Source: an uncultured Bulleidia sp.
GTDB lineage: Bacteria; Bacillota_I; Bacilli_A; Erysipelotrichales; Erysipelotrichaceae
Length of the DNA: 12,760 nt
Direction: 5' to 3'
Assembly: GCA_934754415.1 (NCBI GenBank)
Contig: CAKVIS010000046.1
Location: 1-12,760, forward strand
Each line of letters opens with the position of its first letter. Within the stretch, counting starts at the first letter, position 1. Of this stretch, positions 1-6,909 are shown one piece after another. The translations under genes were made by a program, and so were the position numbers. A model generated the notes under the pieces. It was not told where the DNA came from. It searched no databases and worked only from the letters and a program-made list of their open reading frames with translations.

Positions 1-77
1 TTAAAGGTCGGAGGTGCAAGCCGTTAGTACGACTGGGCAGTTACAAGCCCATGACCTTTAGGTCGTAGGTAGTTGAC
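1..77 (+). mobile_element. Right end of an IS200/IS605-family (TnpB-type) element
   Basis: This stretch has the look of the right terminus of an IS200/IS605 element. A 6-bp hairpin, bases 51-56 with 61-66 around a TTTA loop, is extended by imperfect CC/GG pairing (48-49 with 68-69) and followed at once by AGTTGAC, ending at base 77. Such an imperfect subterminal palindrome is what TnpA (Y1 transposase) recognises at the right end in this family. The tnpB gene would lie to the left on the same strand, outside the window. No reading frame here can be called its tail with confidence: frames 1 and 3 are open only to stops at 25-27 and 66-68. The boundary at 77 is inferred from the motif, since no left end is visible. 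Confidence 0.55.
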
Positions 78-95
78 AGGAATAGTATACAAAAA
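1..95 (+). ncRNA. Candidate 3' part of an omega-RNA (TnpB guide RNA) scaffold plus guide
   Basis: The bases show the nested pairing expected of a TnpB-associated RNA. TAAAGGTC (2-9) is perfectly complementary to GACCTTTA (53-60). TGGGC (34-38) pairs with GCCCA (47-51). TACGAC (28-33) is complementary to GTCGTA (62-67), which crosses the 2-9/53-60 helix and would form a pseudoknot. In this family the guide RNA scaffold is read from the element's right end and the guide is the flanking DNA. The roughly 16-20 nt after GTTGAC (78 to about 97) would then be the guide. The 5' end is outside the window. Whether an active TnpB accompanies it cannot be seen. Confidence 0.45.
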
Positions 96-110
96 TCATG
101 AGAAAAATGT

Positions 111-482
111 ATGAAAAGAAATGAGAAAATAGCGGTACTTTTTCTGGGAATACTGGTACTGGTATGCGCATTGCTGTTTCAAAAACCAGAACATAAAAAT
201 ATGGAAAATCCTGTTACTGACTATGTATTCCGTACACAGGAACTTTTGGAAACTCATTATTACAAACATGGTAAAGAAATGGGATTTGAGGATGAGAAAT
301 CTTATGTGGAAGCTGCCAACAGGGTGATTGTGGATCCTGAAAGTTTGCATAAAACACAGGATGATGGCGATGATGTGTATTATCTTGAAAGCACCAATGA
401 ATTTGTAGTGGTATCTGAAGATGGGTATATACGGACGTATTTCAGTCCGGATTCAGGAAAAAGATATTATGACAGACAATAA
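111..482 (+). CDS. Small membrane-anchored protein with BECR-like putative RNase domain
   Basis: The 123-residue product has a basic N-terminus and one hydrophobic segment (about residues 8-23), so it is probably an anchored or secreted protein with its C-terminus outside. The rest (about 40-123) has the pattern of small BECR-fold (Barnase/EndoU/Colicin E5-D/RelE-type) RNase domains: a helix with H49-x3-H53-G-K55, an acidic middle, then a strand ending GYIRTYF-x-P (R108, T109, F111, P113) and YYDRQ. This resemblance is from pattern memory, and nuclease activity is an inference. An in-frame stop at 99-101 forces the start to 111 or later. The ribosome binding site is poor. The gene starts only about 34 bp from the insertion-element end, so its original promoter may have been displaced. 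It overlaps the next gene by 14 bp, suggesting translational coupling. No immunity-like partner is evident. Confidence 0.6.
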   Translation: MKRNEKIAVLFLGILVLVCALLFQKPEHKNMENPVTDYVFRTQELLETHYYKHGKEMGFEDEKSYVEAANRVIVDPESLHKTQDDGDDVYYLESTNEFVVVSEDGYIRTYFSPDSGKRYYDRQ

Positions 483-1665
483 AAAGAGAATCAGAAATCT
501 GTTAAGAATGCCTGTCTTGTTATCTTTGTTGCTTACAGGCTGTAAAAATACTGCACAAACTGAAGAAAGTGCAGAAGTAAATGTTGAGATTGTTGCAACG
601 CCTACTCCTGAACAAAGACTGGAATTAAAAATTACAGACTGGCTTTCTTCGCATTCTTTAAAAGAGAAAGTGGCTCAGTTATTTATTGTACAGCCCGAAG
701 CGTTATGTAATGAAAAAACTGTGGCGGAAATAGAAATGGAAAATGCTTTGAAAGAATATCCTGTAGGAGGCATTATTTATTTTTCTGATAACCTTATTGA
801 TCCTGAACAGACAAAAGGCATGATTGCCAACACCAAAAAGTATTACAAGGATAACGGGAATCTTCCTCCTTTTATCTCAGTAGATGAAGAAGGTGGTTTA
901 GTCGCAAGAATTGGTAATGCAGGAACCTTTGGCGTAGAAACTTTTGACCCTATGTGGTATACAGGAGAAACTGGTGATCCTGCTAATGCAGCCTATGTTG
1001 GCACAACCATAGGTACCTATCTTCATGATCTGGGATTTAATCTGGATTTTGCGCCGGATGCGGATGTGTTAACCAATCCGTATAATTATGTCATTGGAAC
1101 ACGTTCTTTCAGTGATGATCCGCATGTGGTATCTGCTATGGTACAGGCGGAATCTTTGGCTATAAAGAAAACAGGTGTGATGCCGGTAATCAAACATTTC
1201 CCGGGACATGGAGGTACTTTAGGGGATACCCATGAAGGATATGCGTATACAGATAAAACATTAGATCAGTTAATGGAAGCGGAACTTATACCTTTTCAGG
1301 ATTGCATACAGAATCATGAAGCAGATATGATCATGGTGGCGCATATTTCTGTACCATCCATACTGGGAGATAACACTCCATGCAGTCTTTCAGAGTATAT
1401 GATTACAGATGTGTTACGAAAACAGATGGGGTATGATGGTCTTGTGATTACCGACAGTTTCTCTATGGGAGCGATTGTAAATGCTTATGACAGTGGTACT
1501 GTTGTGATACAGGCATTACAGGCAGGAGTGGATATCTTGTTAATGCCACAGGACTTTCATCAGGCATATGATGCAGTAATTCATGCAGTAGAGTCAGGTG
1601 CTGTCAGTGAAGAAAGAATCAATGCTTCGGTAAGAAGAATATTAAGAGTGAAATTAAAATGGTAA
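469..1665 (+). CDS. nagZ: Lipoprotein beta-N-acetylhexosaminidase, GH3 family (NagZ-like)
   Basis: This is a single-domain GH3 enzyme expected to remove terminal beta-N-acetylglucosamine from muropeptides or other GlcNAc glycans outside the cell. The 398-residue precursor has a lipoprotein signal with lipobox LLTGC (Cys25). Family motifs occur in order: SVDEEGG (138-143), FAPDADV (194-200), IGTRSFSDDP (209-218), KHFPGHG (242-248), the D253-T-H255 acid/base loop typical of NagZ, and VITDS with nucleophile D329. The residue after KHFPGHG is Gly, where many homologues have Asp. It lacks the extra C-terminal domain of Bacillus NagZ. An upstream in-frame ATG at 421 lies deep inside the preceding gene. 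The start at 469 has AGGAAA eight bases before it and gives a clean signal peptide. It overlaps the upstream gene by 14 bp, so the two are probably co-translated. Confidence 0.9.
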   Translation: MTDNKKRIRNLLRMPVLLSLLLTGCKNTAQTEESAEVNVEIVATPTPEQRLELKITDWLSSHSLKEKVAQLFIVQPEALCNEKTVAEIEMENALKEYPVGGIIYFSDNLIDPEQTKGMIANTKKYYKDNGNLPPFISVDEEGGLVARIGNAGTFGVETFDPMWYTGETGDPANAAYVGTTIGTYLHDLGFNLDFAPDADVLTNPYNYVIGTRSFSDDPHVVSAMVQAESLAIKKTGVMPVIKHFPGHGGTLGDTHEGYAYTDKTLDQLMEAELIPFQDCIQNHEADMIMVAHISVPSILGDNTPCSLSEYMITDVLRKQMGYDGLVITDSFSMGAIVNAYDSGTVVIQALQAGVDILLMPQDFHQAYDAVIHAVESGAVSEERINASVRRILRVKLKW

Positions 1666-1710
1666 AGAAGACACGGATATTTCCGTTCATTCTTTACCAT
1701 TTCTTTTCTT
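1657..1710. terminator. Bidirectional intrinsic terminator between nagZ and the histidine kinase gene
   Basis: ATGGTAAAGAA (1659-1669) pairs perfectly with TTCTTTACCAT (1690-1700), extended by two A-T pairs. A second inner stem, CGGA/TCCG (1674-1677 with 1682-1685 region), caps it. A pyrimidine-rich T tract follows on the + strand and an A-rich tract precedes it, so it can serve both convergent genes. The stem includes the nagZ stop codon. Confidence 0.75.
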
Positions 1711-3672
1711 CTATAGTAATATATTTGCTAATGTTTTGAGCAGTACCTGCATTTGAACAGGTTTGGAAATGTGTCCGTTCATACCAGCTTCACGGGATGC
1801 CTTTTTATCTTCTTCAAATGCATTGGCAGTTAAGGCAATGATGGGAATACTGGCTTTGACAGAAGGTAAGGCTCGAATAGCTCTTGTAGCCTCAAACCCA
1901 TTCATGACAGGCATCTGTATATCCATGAGGATACAATCAAACCGTGTATCTTTATTTTGCTTTACAGCTTCTAATGCCTGTAAACCATTTTTGACAACAG
2001 TGACTTTAAATCCTGCATCTTTTAACATGGTTTCAGCTATCTCGGCATTCAATGGATTATCTTCTGCTAACAGGATGTGCTTTCCTTTCAATGCCTGCAC
2101 ATCTATCTGTGATGCATTGGACGAGTGAATATGATCCAGATAGATATGAGGAATTTTCAGTATAATCGTAGTACCTTTGCCTTCTTCGCTTTCGATGGAA
2201 ATAGTTCCCTGCATTAAATCCACCAGGGATTTTACAATAGGTAAGCCAAGACCTGTGCCCAGGATACCTGATTCACTGGAACTCTTTTCTCTTGAGAAGG
2301 CTTCAAAGATATGGGGCAGATACTCTTTGGAAATGCCACTGCCTGTATCTTTGATAATGGCCTGATAACAGGCTATACCCTGTTCATCAGAAGGCAGTTC
2401 TTTAAAGTGAAAGGTAATGGTTCCGCCATCCGGCGTATATTTAATGGCATTACTGATCAGGTTGGCATAGATTTCTCTGATTTTTGTGGAATCGCATAAT
2501 ACATGAGAGTGCCGGATGTCTACGTTGTAGTCCAGCTGCAGATGTTTCTTCTGTATCTCAGGTTCAAAGTAGACAAGAAGGGAGTTGCAGGATTCATAAA
2601 TATCCCATGGCTTTTCGTGTAGTTCTTCTTTTCCACTTTCTATTCTTGCCATTTCCAGGACATTATTAATCAAAGATAACAGATACTGACTGGAATCATC
2701 CAGTTTTTGCAGATATTGTCTTGTCAGATCTCTGTCATCCCAGTGTGTCTTCATTAAATCTGCAAAGCCTATGATGGCATTCATAGGGGTGCGGATATCG
2801 TGAGACATATTGAACAGGAAAGTGCTTTTGGCGTTACTGCCAGCTTCAGCTTTTTCAAGAGCCTTTTGTAACATGACAGTACTGGAGATATCCAGAAAAG
2901 TTGTCACAATAACTCTTTCATTGTCCGGGTTCAAAAATACTTTCGTCTTGGCAAGGGCATGGACTTCATCAGGAGTGTCTTTATGGATAATCACTTCGAA
3001 GTCTACTGTATCATTGACATTTCTTAAAGAGAGGAGCTTATGGTTCGTGGTGTCATCAGGATAATAGAAGGTTTTGAAAATATCAGCTATATCCCGCTGC
3101 ATATGTTCTGTGGACTGTACATGGAAAATACGCATGGCCTCTTTGTTCATGTGTACAATCTGATGCTCAGGTACGGTATAGGCTAATACACCGCAGGCCT
3201 GTTCGTCCAGCAATTCTTTATAGTAATTGATTTCTGCAGTTCTCTGGTTTCTTAATTTTTCATTTACCTGAGCTAAATGGGATTCCAGGGCTTTTTCTTT
3301 TTCCAGACGTAAAATATCACTGATGTCCTGATGAGTTCCCATGAAGGTATCAGGGCCTGTCTTTTTTCCACTGCAACGTACTACCATCACCCCTTTTACC
3401 GGATGGACATATCTGTAAACAAGCTCGGAACGTTCTTCATTCAGTTTCTTTGAATATTTCAGAAAGATGTCTTTGTCCTCTGGGTATACACTATCTCTGT
3501 GCAGGTGAAAACATTCTTCCGGAGTGGTGGTTTCTTTTGCACCAATCAGTTTTTTCATAGTGTCATCACAATATAATTCCCCTGTATCTTCATTGTGAAT
3601 AGTCAGTTTCCATACACCCATGGTATTTTGCTCAAGAGCCTGTTGCACATCTGTATATTCCAAAGTATTCAT
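1711..3672 (-). CDS. Soluble hybrid sensor histidine kinase (PAS-PAS-HisKA-HATPase-REC)
   Basis: The 653-residue protein senses a cytoplasmic cue, since it has no membrane segment. Two PAS-like domains come first (about 10-125 and 150-265; the first ends MGTHQDIS, the second TTFLDIS). A short linker helix leads to the dimerisation domain with H-box NMSHDIRTPMNA (phosphoacceptor H291). The ATPase domain has N-box NLISNAIKYT (404-413), G1 DTGSGIS (442-448) and G2 GTGLGLP (472-478). The C-terminal receiver has the acidic pocket E537/D538, phosphoacceptor D584 (ILMDIQMP), T615 and K637. There is no output or Hpt domain, so a separate phosphotransfer partner or a purely regulatory receiver is likely; none is encoded nearby. 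The start at 3672 has AAGGGGA at good spacing. An earlier in-frame ATG at 3747 lies upstream of the promoter. Confidence 0.92.
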   Translation of the reverse strand: MNTLEYTDVQQALEQNTMGVWKLTIHNEDTGELYCDDTMKKLIGAKETTTPEECFHLHRDSVYPEDKDIFLKYSKKLNEERSELVYRYVHPVKGVMVVRCSGKKTGPDTFMGTHQDISDILRLEKEKALESHLAQVNEKLRNQRTAEINYYKELLDEQACGVLAYTVPEHQIVHMNKEAMRIFHVQSTEHMQRDIADIFKTFYYPDDTTNHKLLSLRNVNDTVDFEVIIHKDTPDEVHALAKTKVFLNPDNERVIVTTFLDISSTVMLQKALEKAEAGSNAKSTFLFNMSHDIRTPMNAIIGFADLMKTHWDDRDLTRQYLQKLDDSSQYLLSLINNVLEMARIESGKEELHEKPWDIYESCNSLLVYFEPEIQKKHLQLDYNVDIRHSHVLCDSTKIREIYANLISNAIKYTPDGGTITFHFKELPSDEQGIACYQAIIKDTGSGISKEYLPHIFEAFSREKSSSESGILGTGLGLPIVKSLVDLMQGTISIESEEGKGTTIILKIPHIYLDHIHSSNASQIDVQALKGKHILLAEDNPLNAEIAETMLKDAGFKVTVVKNGLQALEAVKQNKDTRFDCILMDIQMPVMNGFEATRAIRALPSVKASIPIIALTANAFEEDKKASREAGMNGHISKPVQMQVLLKTLANILL

Positions 3673-3696
3673 TACCATTCCCCTTATTTTGTGTTT

Positions 3697-3726
3697 ATTA
3701 TAATTCATATATAAAATGTTGAGCAA
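3697..3726 (-). promoter_or_regulatory. Sigma-A-type promoter of the histidine kinase gene
   Basis: On the minus strand a -35 TTGCTC (3726-3721) and a perfect -10 TATAAT (3702-3697) are separated by 18 bp. Transcription would begin near 3690, just ahead of the ribosome binding site. This supports the downstream start codon at 3672. The -35 overlaps the -35 of the opposing promoter. Confidence 0.65.
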
Positions 3727-3748
3727 ATACTTTATGGTTATGTACAAT
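3719..3748 (+). promoter_or_regulatory. Sigma-A-type promoter of the HAD phosphatase operon
   Basis: TTGAGC (3719-3724) and TACAAT (3743-3748) are spaced by 18 bp. Transcription would start near 3755 with a very short leader. The ATG at 3747 is inside this -10 box, so it cannot be the usual start codon of the phosphatase gene; the ATG at 3771 fits. Confidence 0.65.
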
Positions 3749-3770
3749 GGAAAAGGAAAGAGAGAGAACT

Positions 3771-4613
3771 ATGTATAAATATATATTTTTAGATGTGGAT
3801 GGGACTTTGTACAGTCCACTTGCAGGAGAAACACCTCAAAGTGCCATAGAAGCTTTAAAAAAGGCAAGAGAGAATGGATACAAGATTTTCTTATGTACCG
3901 GAAGATCGCTTGCAGAGGCAAAATCCTATTTGCATTATGATGTGGATGGATTTATCTTCGGTGCAGGTGGAATGATTTATGTCGAACGCAAGAGAATCTA
4001 TGATCATCCTATCAAAAAAGAAGATGTCACTATGATCAAGGAAATGATACGTTCTTTAGGAATGGGGTTTTCTCTTGAGGGAAGTGCCGGTGCCTATTGC
4101 AGTAAGGAAGGGTATGAAGCGGTACTCTGGTATTATTCCGGAGGTGTTACAGACAGAAAAATTCGTATTCAGAGAGCACAGGCAAACTGTATGTATGAAG
4201 AAGAATATGGTGATGAAAGCAATGATGCCATCTATAAAATCTGTGCATTTGGCAAAAGATGGGAAGAGGACTATCCTGCATTAAGAAAGCAGTTACCTGC
4301 CCCATATGTGCTTACAAAATCCATGGAAATTCCTCATGAAAACTTCTGTATTGGGGAAGTCAGTGATGGAACCATCACTAAAAAGACAGGAATAGAGAAA
4401 ATTCTGGAATATTATCATGCGTCCAAAGAAGAAGCTGTGGGTATAGGAGACAGTGAGAATGATATTCCTATGTTTGAGGCCTGTGGTCTGGGGATTGCTA
4501 TGGGGAACGGTACCAGTGGCATCAAAGCCAAAGCAGACTATATCACAACAGATATTCTGGATAACGGATTATACAATGCCTTTGTATATGCCGGAATTAT
4601 TGATAAGGACTAA
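3771..4613 (+). CDS. Cof-type HAD-superfamily phosphatase
   Basis: A 280-residue cytoplasmic HAD hydrolase of the Cof (IIB cap) subfamily, expected to dephosphorylate small phosphorylated metabolites such as sugar phosphates or cofactors; the substrate cannot be read from sequence. Motif I is DVDGT at the very N-terminus (nucleophile D8, general acid D10), motif II LCTGRS (T43), motif III the TKKTGI lysine (about K204), and motif IV GIGDSENDIPMF (D227, D231). The cap domain lies between motifs II and III (about 80-195). Length is normal for the family. The start at 3771 places the nucleophile where the family expects it and follows an AAGGAAAGAGAG purine tract. It is first in an operon with the small membrane protein gene, whose ATG directly follows this stop codon. 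Confidence 0.88.
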   Translation: MYKYIFLDVDGTLYSPLAGETPQSAIEALKKARENGYKIFLCTGRSLAEAKSYLHYDVDGFIFGAGGMIYVERKRIYDHPIKKEDVTMIKEMIRSLGMGFSLEGSAGAYCSKEGYEAVLWYYSGGVTDRKIRIQRAQANCMYEEEYGDESNDAIYKICAFGKRWEEDYPALRKQLPAPYVLTKSMEIPHENFCIGEVSDGTITKKTGIEKILEYYHASKEEAVGIGDSENDIPMFEACGLGIAMGNGTSGIKAKADYITTDILDNGLYNAFVYAGIIDKD

Positions 4614-4967
4614 ATGCAGATGGAAGTCGATTGTGTGTTTGATGGTATAGTTGCGTGTCTTGTACTGGCAGGTATTTTTGCTGTAATTGGGCTGGTGTTT
4701 GCCATAGGGAAAGAAAAAGCCGCCATACTGGTAGCAGGATTTAACAGCCTGAGCAAAGAAGAACGTCAGTTTTATGATACAGCACGTATTTCCAAAGATA
4801 TGAGAAATCAATGCTGGACATGGACTGCGGTATTAACTTGCGGAGCATTTCTTACGTATTATGTATTACCGTTTATGTCTGTAGTTGCGCTGGTGGTGTG
4901 GCTATGTCTGTTTTTTAAGGAAGTACATCTGGATACATATACAGCATTTGAAAAGTATCTGAAGTAA
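4614..4967 (+). CDS. DUF3784-like small membrane protein
   Basis: The 117-residue protein has a hydrophobic segment at about residues 10-31, then the pattern IGKEKAAILVAGFNSLSKEE followed by YD. This matches what I recall for DUF3784 proteins (first helix, then an (I/V)AG(Y/F)N-SKEE-YD loop). Two more hydrophobic stretches follow at about 69-85 and 87-102. No biochemical function is established that I can cite. The ATG immediately follows the phosphatase stop codon (TAAATG), and the AAGGA inside the end of that gene serves as ribosome binding site, so translation is probably coupled. A second in-frame ATG at 4620 is an equally plausible start. A terminator follows directly. Confidence 0.75.
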   Translation: MQMEVDCVFDGIVACLVLAGIFAVIGLVFAIGKEKAAILVAGFNSLSKEERQFYDTARISKDMRNQCWTWTAVLTCGAFLTYYVLPFMSVVALVVWLCLFFKEVHLDTYTAFEKYLK

Positions 4968-4969
4968 GT

Positions 4970-4995
4970 AAAAAGTCGGCAATGCCGACTTTTTT
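4970..4995. terminator. Bidirectional intrinsic terminator
   Basis: AAAAAGTCGGC (4970-4980) pairs perfectly with GCCGACTTTTT (4984-4994) around a 3-nt loop, with A and T tracts on each side. It ends the phosphatase operon on + and glgB on the minus strand, whose stop codon touches the T tract. Confidence 0.9.
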
Positions 4996-6784
4996 AGTAT
5001 TCAAGATAAATTCTTGCACTCTTACCAGGAACGGTAACCGTTGCAGTATAAGCATCTTTGGTGATGTCTGTACCAGCTTTCGTGAAGTCTGTTTTTCCTG
5101 ACCATTTCTGATCATCACTTGCCAGTAATAATTTGATTTTTGCAGTTGTATTCCATGTATATCTGTTGGCAAGATTTCCGGTATTCATGATGAAGACAAG
5201 CGTTTCATTGGAAGACATACGTCTGTAGGCATAGACACATTCCTGCACTTTATCCGCATCAATCCACTGGAAACCTCTTTGGTCATAATCCCATTGCCAT
5301 AAAGATGAATGCTCAAGATAGAGGTGATTGAGTGTTTTCATGAACTGGTGGAAAGCATCGTGGATAGGGTATTTCAGCATATCCCAGTCCTGCTGTCTTT
5401 TCTCATCCCATTCTCTTAACTGACCGATTTCATTTCCCATGAAGTTTAATTTCTTGCCAGGTAAAGTAAACATGTACATATACAGCATTCTTGCCTGATC
5501 AAACTTACCTTCATACAGGTCACACATCTTATTGACGATGGTAGCTTTGCCATGAACGACTTCATCATGTGATAAAGGAAGGATGAAGTGATCGGCACCT
5601 GCATAACTTTGTCTGAAAGTAATCTTGTGGTACATTTCAGATCTGTATTTAGGATCGGTGGAGAAGAATTTTAAGGTATCGTTCATCCAGCCCATATCCC
5701 ATTTGTAATCAAATCCAAGGCCTCCCTGATCTACAGGGTCGGTATCTTTAGGGTATGTGGTGGAATCTTCCGCCATTAATACAGTGCCTGGATGACGAAT
5801 CTTTAACTGTTTGTTCATCTGTTTTAAGAATTCAATGGCACCTTTGTTTTCACCTCTGGAGGCATCTCCCTGCCAGTACAGAAGGTTGCCTACGGCATCC
5901 ATTCTCAGCCCGTCAAAGTGATACTGGGAAATCCAGAAATCAGAAGCGGACTGCAGGAAGGAACGGACTTCAGGACGTGCATGCATGAAGTTGTTGGATC
6001 CCCATTGACTGTAAGTCATATCGGAATGAGGATATTCATAGATTGGTGTACCATCATAATCTTTTAATGCATAGTCATTCAGAGCAAAGTGTACTGTGAC
6101 AATATCCAGGAAGACACCGATATCGTTCTGATGACACAGGTCAATGAATTTCTTTAAATCATTTGGTTCTCCGTATCTTGAGGTACAGGCAAAGAAGCCT
6201 GTTGCCTGGTATCCCCATGAGGCATCATGAGGATATTCGTTAATTGGCATCAGTTCCACATAGTTATAGCCGTTTTCCTTGAGATAGGGAATCAGCAGGT
6301 TGGCAGTTTCTACATAGGAATACCAGCCATCTTCTTTACTGTCTACTTTCTTTCTCCAGGAACCCAAATGCATTTCATAGATGTTCATGGGTTTATCTTT
6401 GCGTGCATCAGCGTTTCTCATCCATTTATCATCGTGGAAGGTATAGGAATGCATGTCATAAACAATACTTGCAAAACCAGGTCTTTTTTCATTAAAGAAG
6501 GCATAAGGATCACAATGATCTACCAGTTTCTTGTCCTGAGTAAGAATTTGGTATTTGTACATCTGTTTAGCTTTTGCTTTAGGCAGGTATACTTCCCAGA
6601 ATTTGCCGTCATATACCGGTGTCATTTCTGTCTGGCCCCATTGATTGCACTCCCCTGTCAGATAGACCTTTTCTGCATTAGGCGCATAGGTGCGGAAAGT
6701 AACACCTCCACCTGGCTGAACATGTGCACCCAGATAATTGTAGGCTTCGAATTCTTTCCCGGAATAAAAGTAATAAAAATCCAT
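4994..6784 (-). CDS. glgB: 1,4-alpha-glucan branching enzyme
   Basis: GH13 branching enzyme that cuts alpha-1,4 glucan chains and re-joins them in alpha-1,6 linkage to branch glycogen. Of 596 residues, about 20-115 form a CBM48-like N-terminal module (FRTYAPNAEKVYLTGECNQW). The barrel begins near IYEMHLGSW (135-143). Catalytic regions are DIVTVHF (227-233; many homologues have Pro at the position of T229), GLRMDAV with nucleophile D296, LMAEDST with acid/base E339, and LSHDEVVHG with D407. The C-terminal all-beta domain occupies roughly the last 90 residues. It is shorter than the 630-730-residue forms and lacks the extra N1 module. Minus-strand GGAGGG precedes the ATG by about 7 bases. No other glycogen gene is in the window, which is unusual; the neighbour is a divergent TetR-family regulator. 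Confidence 0.95.
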   Translation of the reverse strand: MDFYYFYSGKEFEAYNYLGAHVQPGGGVTFRTYAPNAEKVYLTGECNQWGQTEMTPVYDGKFWEVYLPKAKAKQMYKYQILTQDKKLVDHCDPYAFFNEKRPGFASIVYDMHSYTFHDDKWMRNADARKDKPMNIYEMHLGSWRKKVDSKEDGWYSYVETANLLIPYLKENGYNYVELMPINEYPHDASWGYQATGFFACTSRYGEPNDLKKFIDLCHQNDIGVFLDIVTVHFALNDYALKDYDGTPIYEYPHSDMTYSQWGSNNFMHARPEVRSFLQSASDFWISQYHFDGLRMDAVGNLLYWQGDASRGENKGAIEFLKQMNKQLKIRHPGTVLMAEDSTTYPKDTDPVDQGGLGFDYKWDMGWMNDTLKFFSTDPKYRSEMYHKITFRQSYAGADHFILPLSHDEVVHGKATIVNKMCDLYEGKFDQARMLYMYMFTLPGKKLNFMGNEIGQLREWDEKRQQDWDMLKYPIHDAFHQFMKTLNHLYLEHSSLWQWDYDQRGFQWIDADKVQECVYAYRRMSSNETLVFIMNTGNLANRYTWNTTAKIKLLLASDDQKWSGKTDFTKAGTDITKDAYTATVTVPGKSARIYLEY

Positions 6785-6805
6785 GATAACCCTCCAAATT
6801 TTATA

Positions 6806-6834
6806 AAGACGAAATATTCTAAAAATACTATAAT
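6806..6834 (+). promoter_or_regulatory. Candidate promoter of the TetR-family gene
   Basis: A perfect -10 TATAAT sits at 6829-6834. The -35 region (about 6806-6811) is a poor match. It is interleaved with the opposing glgB promoter, so the two genes probably compete or are co-regulated. Confidence 0.5.
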
Positions 6835-6845
6835 GTGAATGTGGA
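6816..6845 (-). promoter_or_regulatory. Candidate glgB promoter
   Basis: Minus strand -10 TAGAAT (6821-6816), with a -35-like TCCACA (6845-6840) 18 bp away. A second -10-like TATAAA at 6805-6800 is too close to the ribosome binding site to be used. The assignment is tentative. Confidence 0.4.
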
Positions 6846-6875
6846 TAAAAGAACAGGCATCATTTTCCACCTGTT
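6841..6875. promoter_or_regulatory. Two overlapping inverted repeats, possible TetR-family operator
   Basis: AACAGG (6852-6857) is complementary to CCTGTT (6870-6875) across 12 bp, and GTGGA (6841-6845) to TCCAC (6866-6870). They lie between the TetR-gene promoter and its start codon and overlap the likely glgB -35. That is where a repressor governing itself and glgB would bind. The sites could instead be alternative RNA stems in the leader. Confidence 0.3.
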
Positions 6876-6909
6876 GTCTAAAAAAAGACATTTGAAAGGA
6901 AAAGTTGGT

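Noticed and set aside
73..101. TTGACA at the insertion-element end as a -35 box for the gene at 111
   Set aside because: The nearest TATACA is only 7 bp away, and at 17 bp the sequence is TCATGA, a poor -10. No usable promoter is formed.
3673..3747. N-terminal extension of the histidine kinase to the ATG at 3747
   Set aside because: The extra 25 codons lie upstream of or inside the kinase promoter and have no ribosome binding site. The start at 3672 has AAGGGGA at good spacing.
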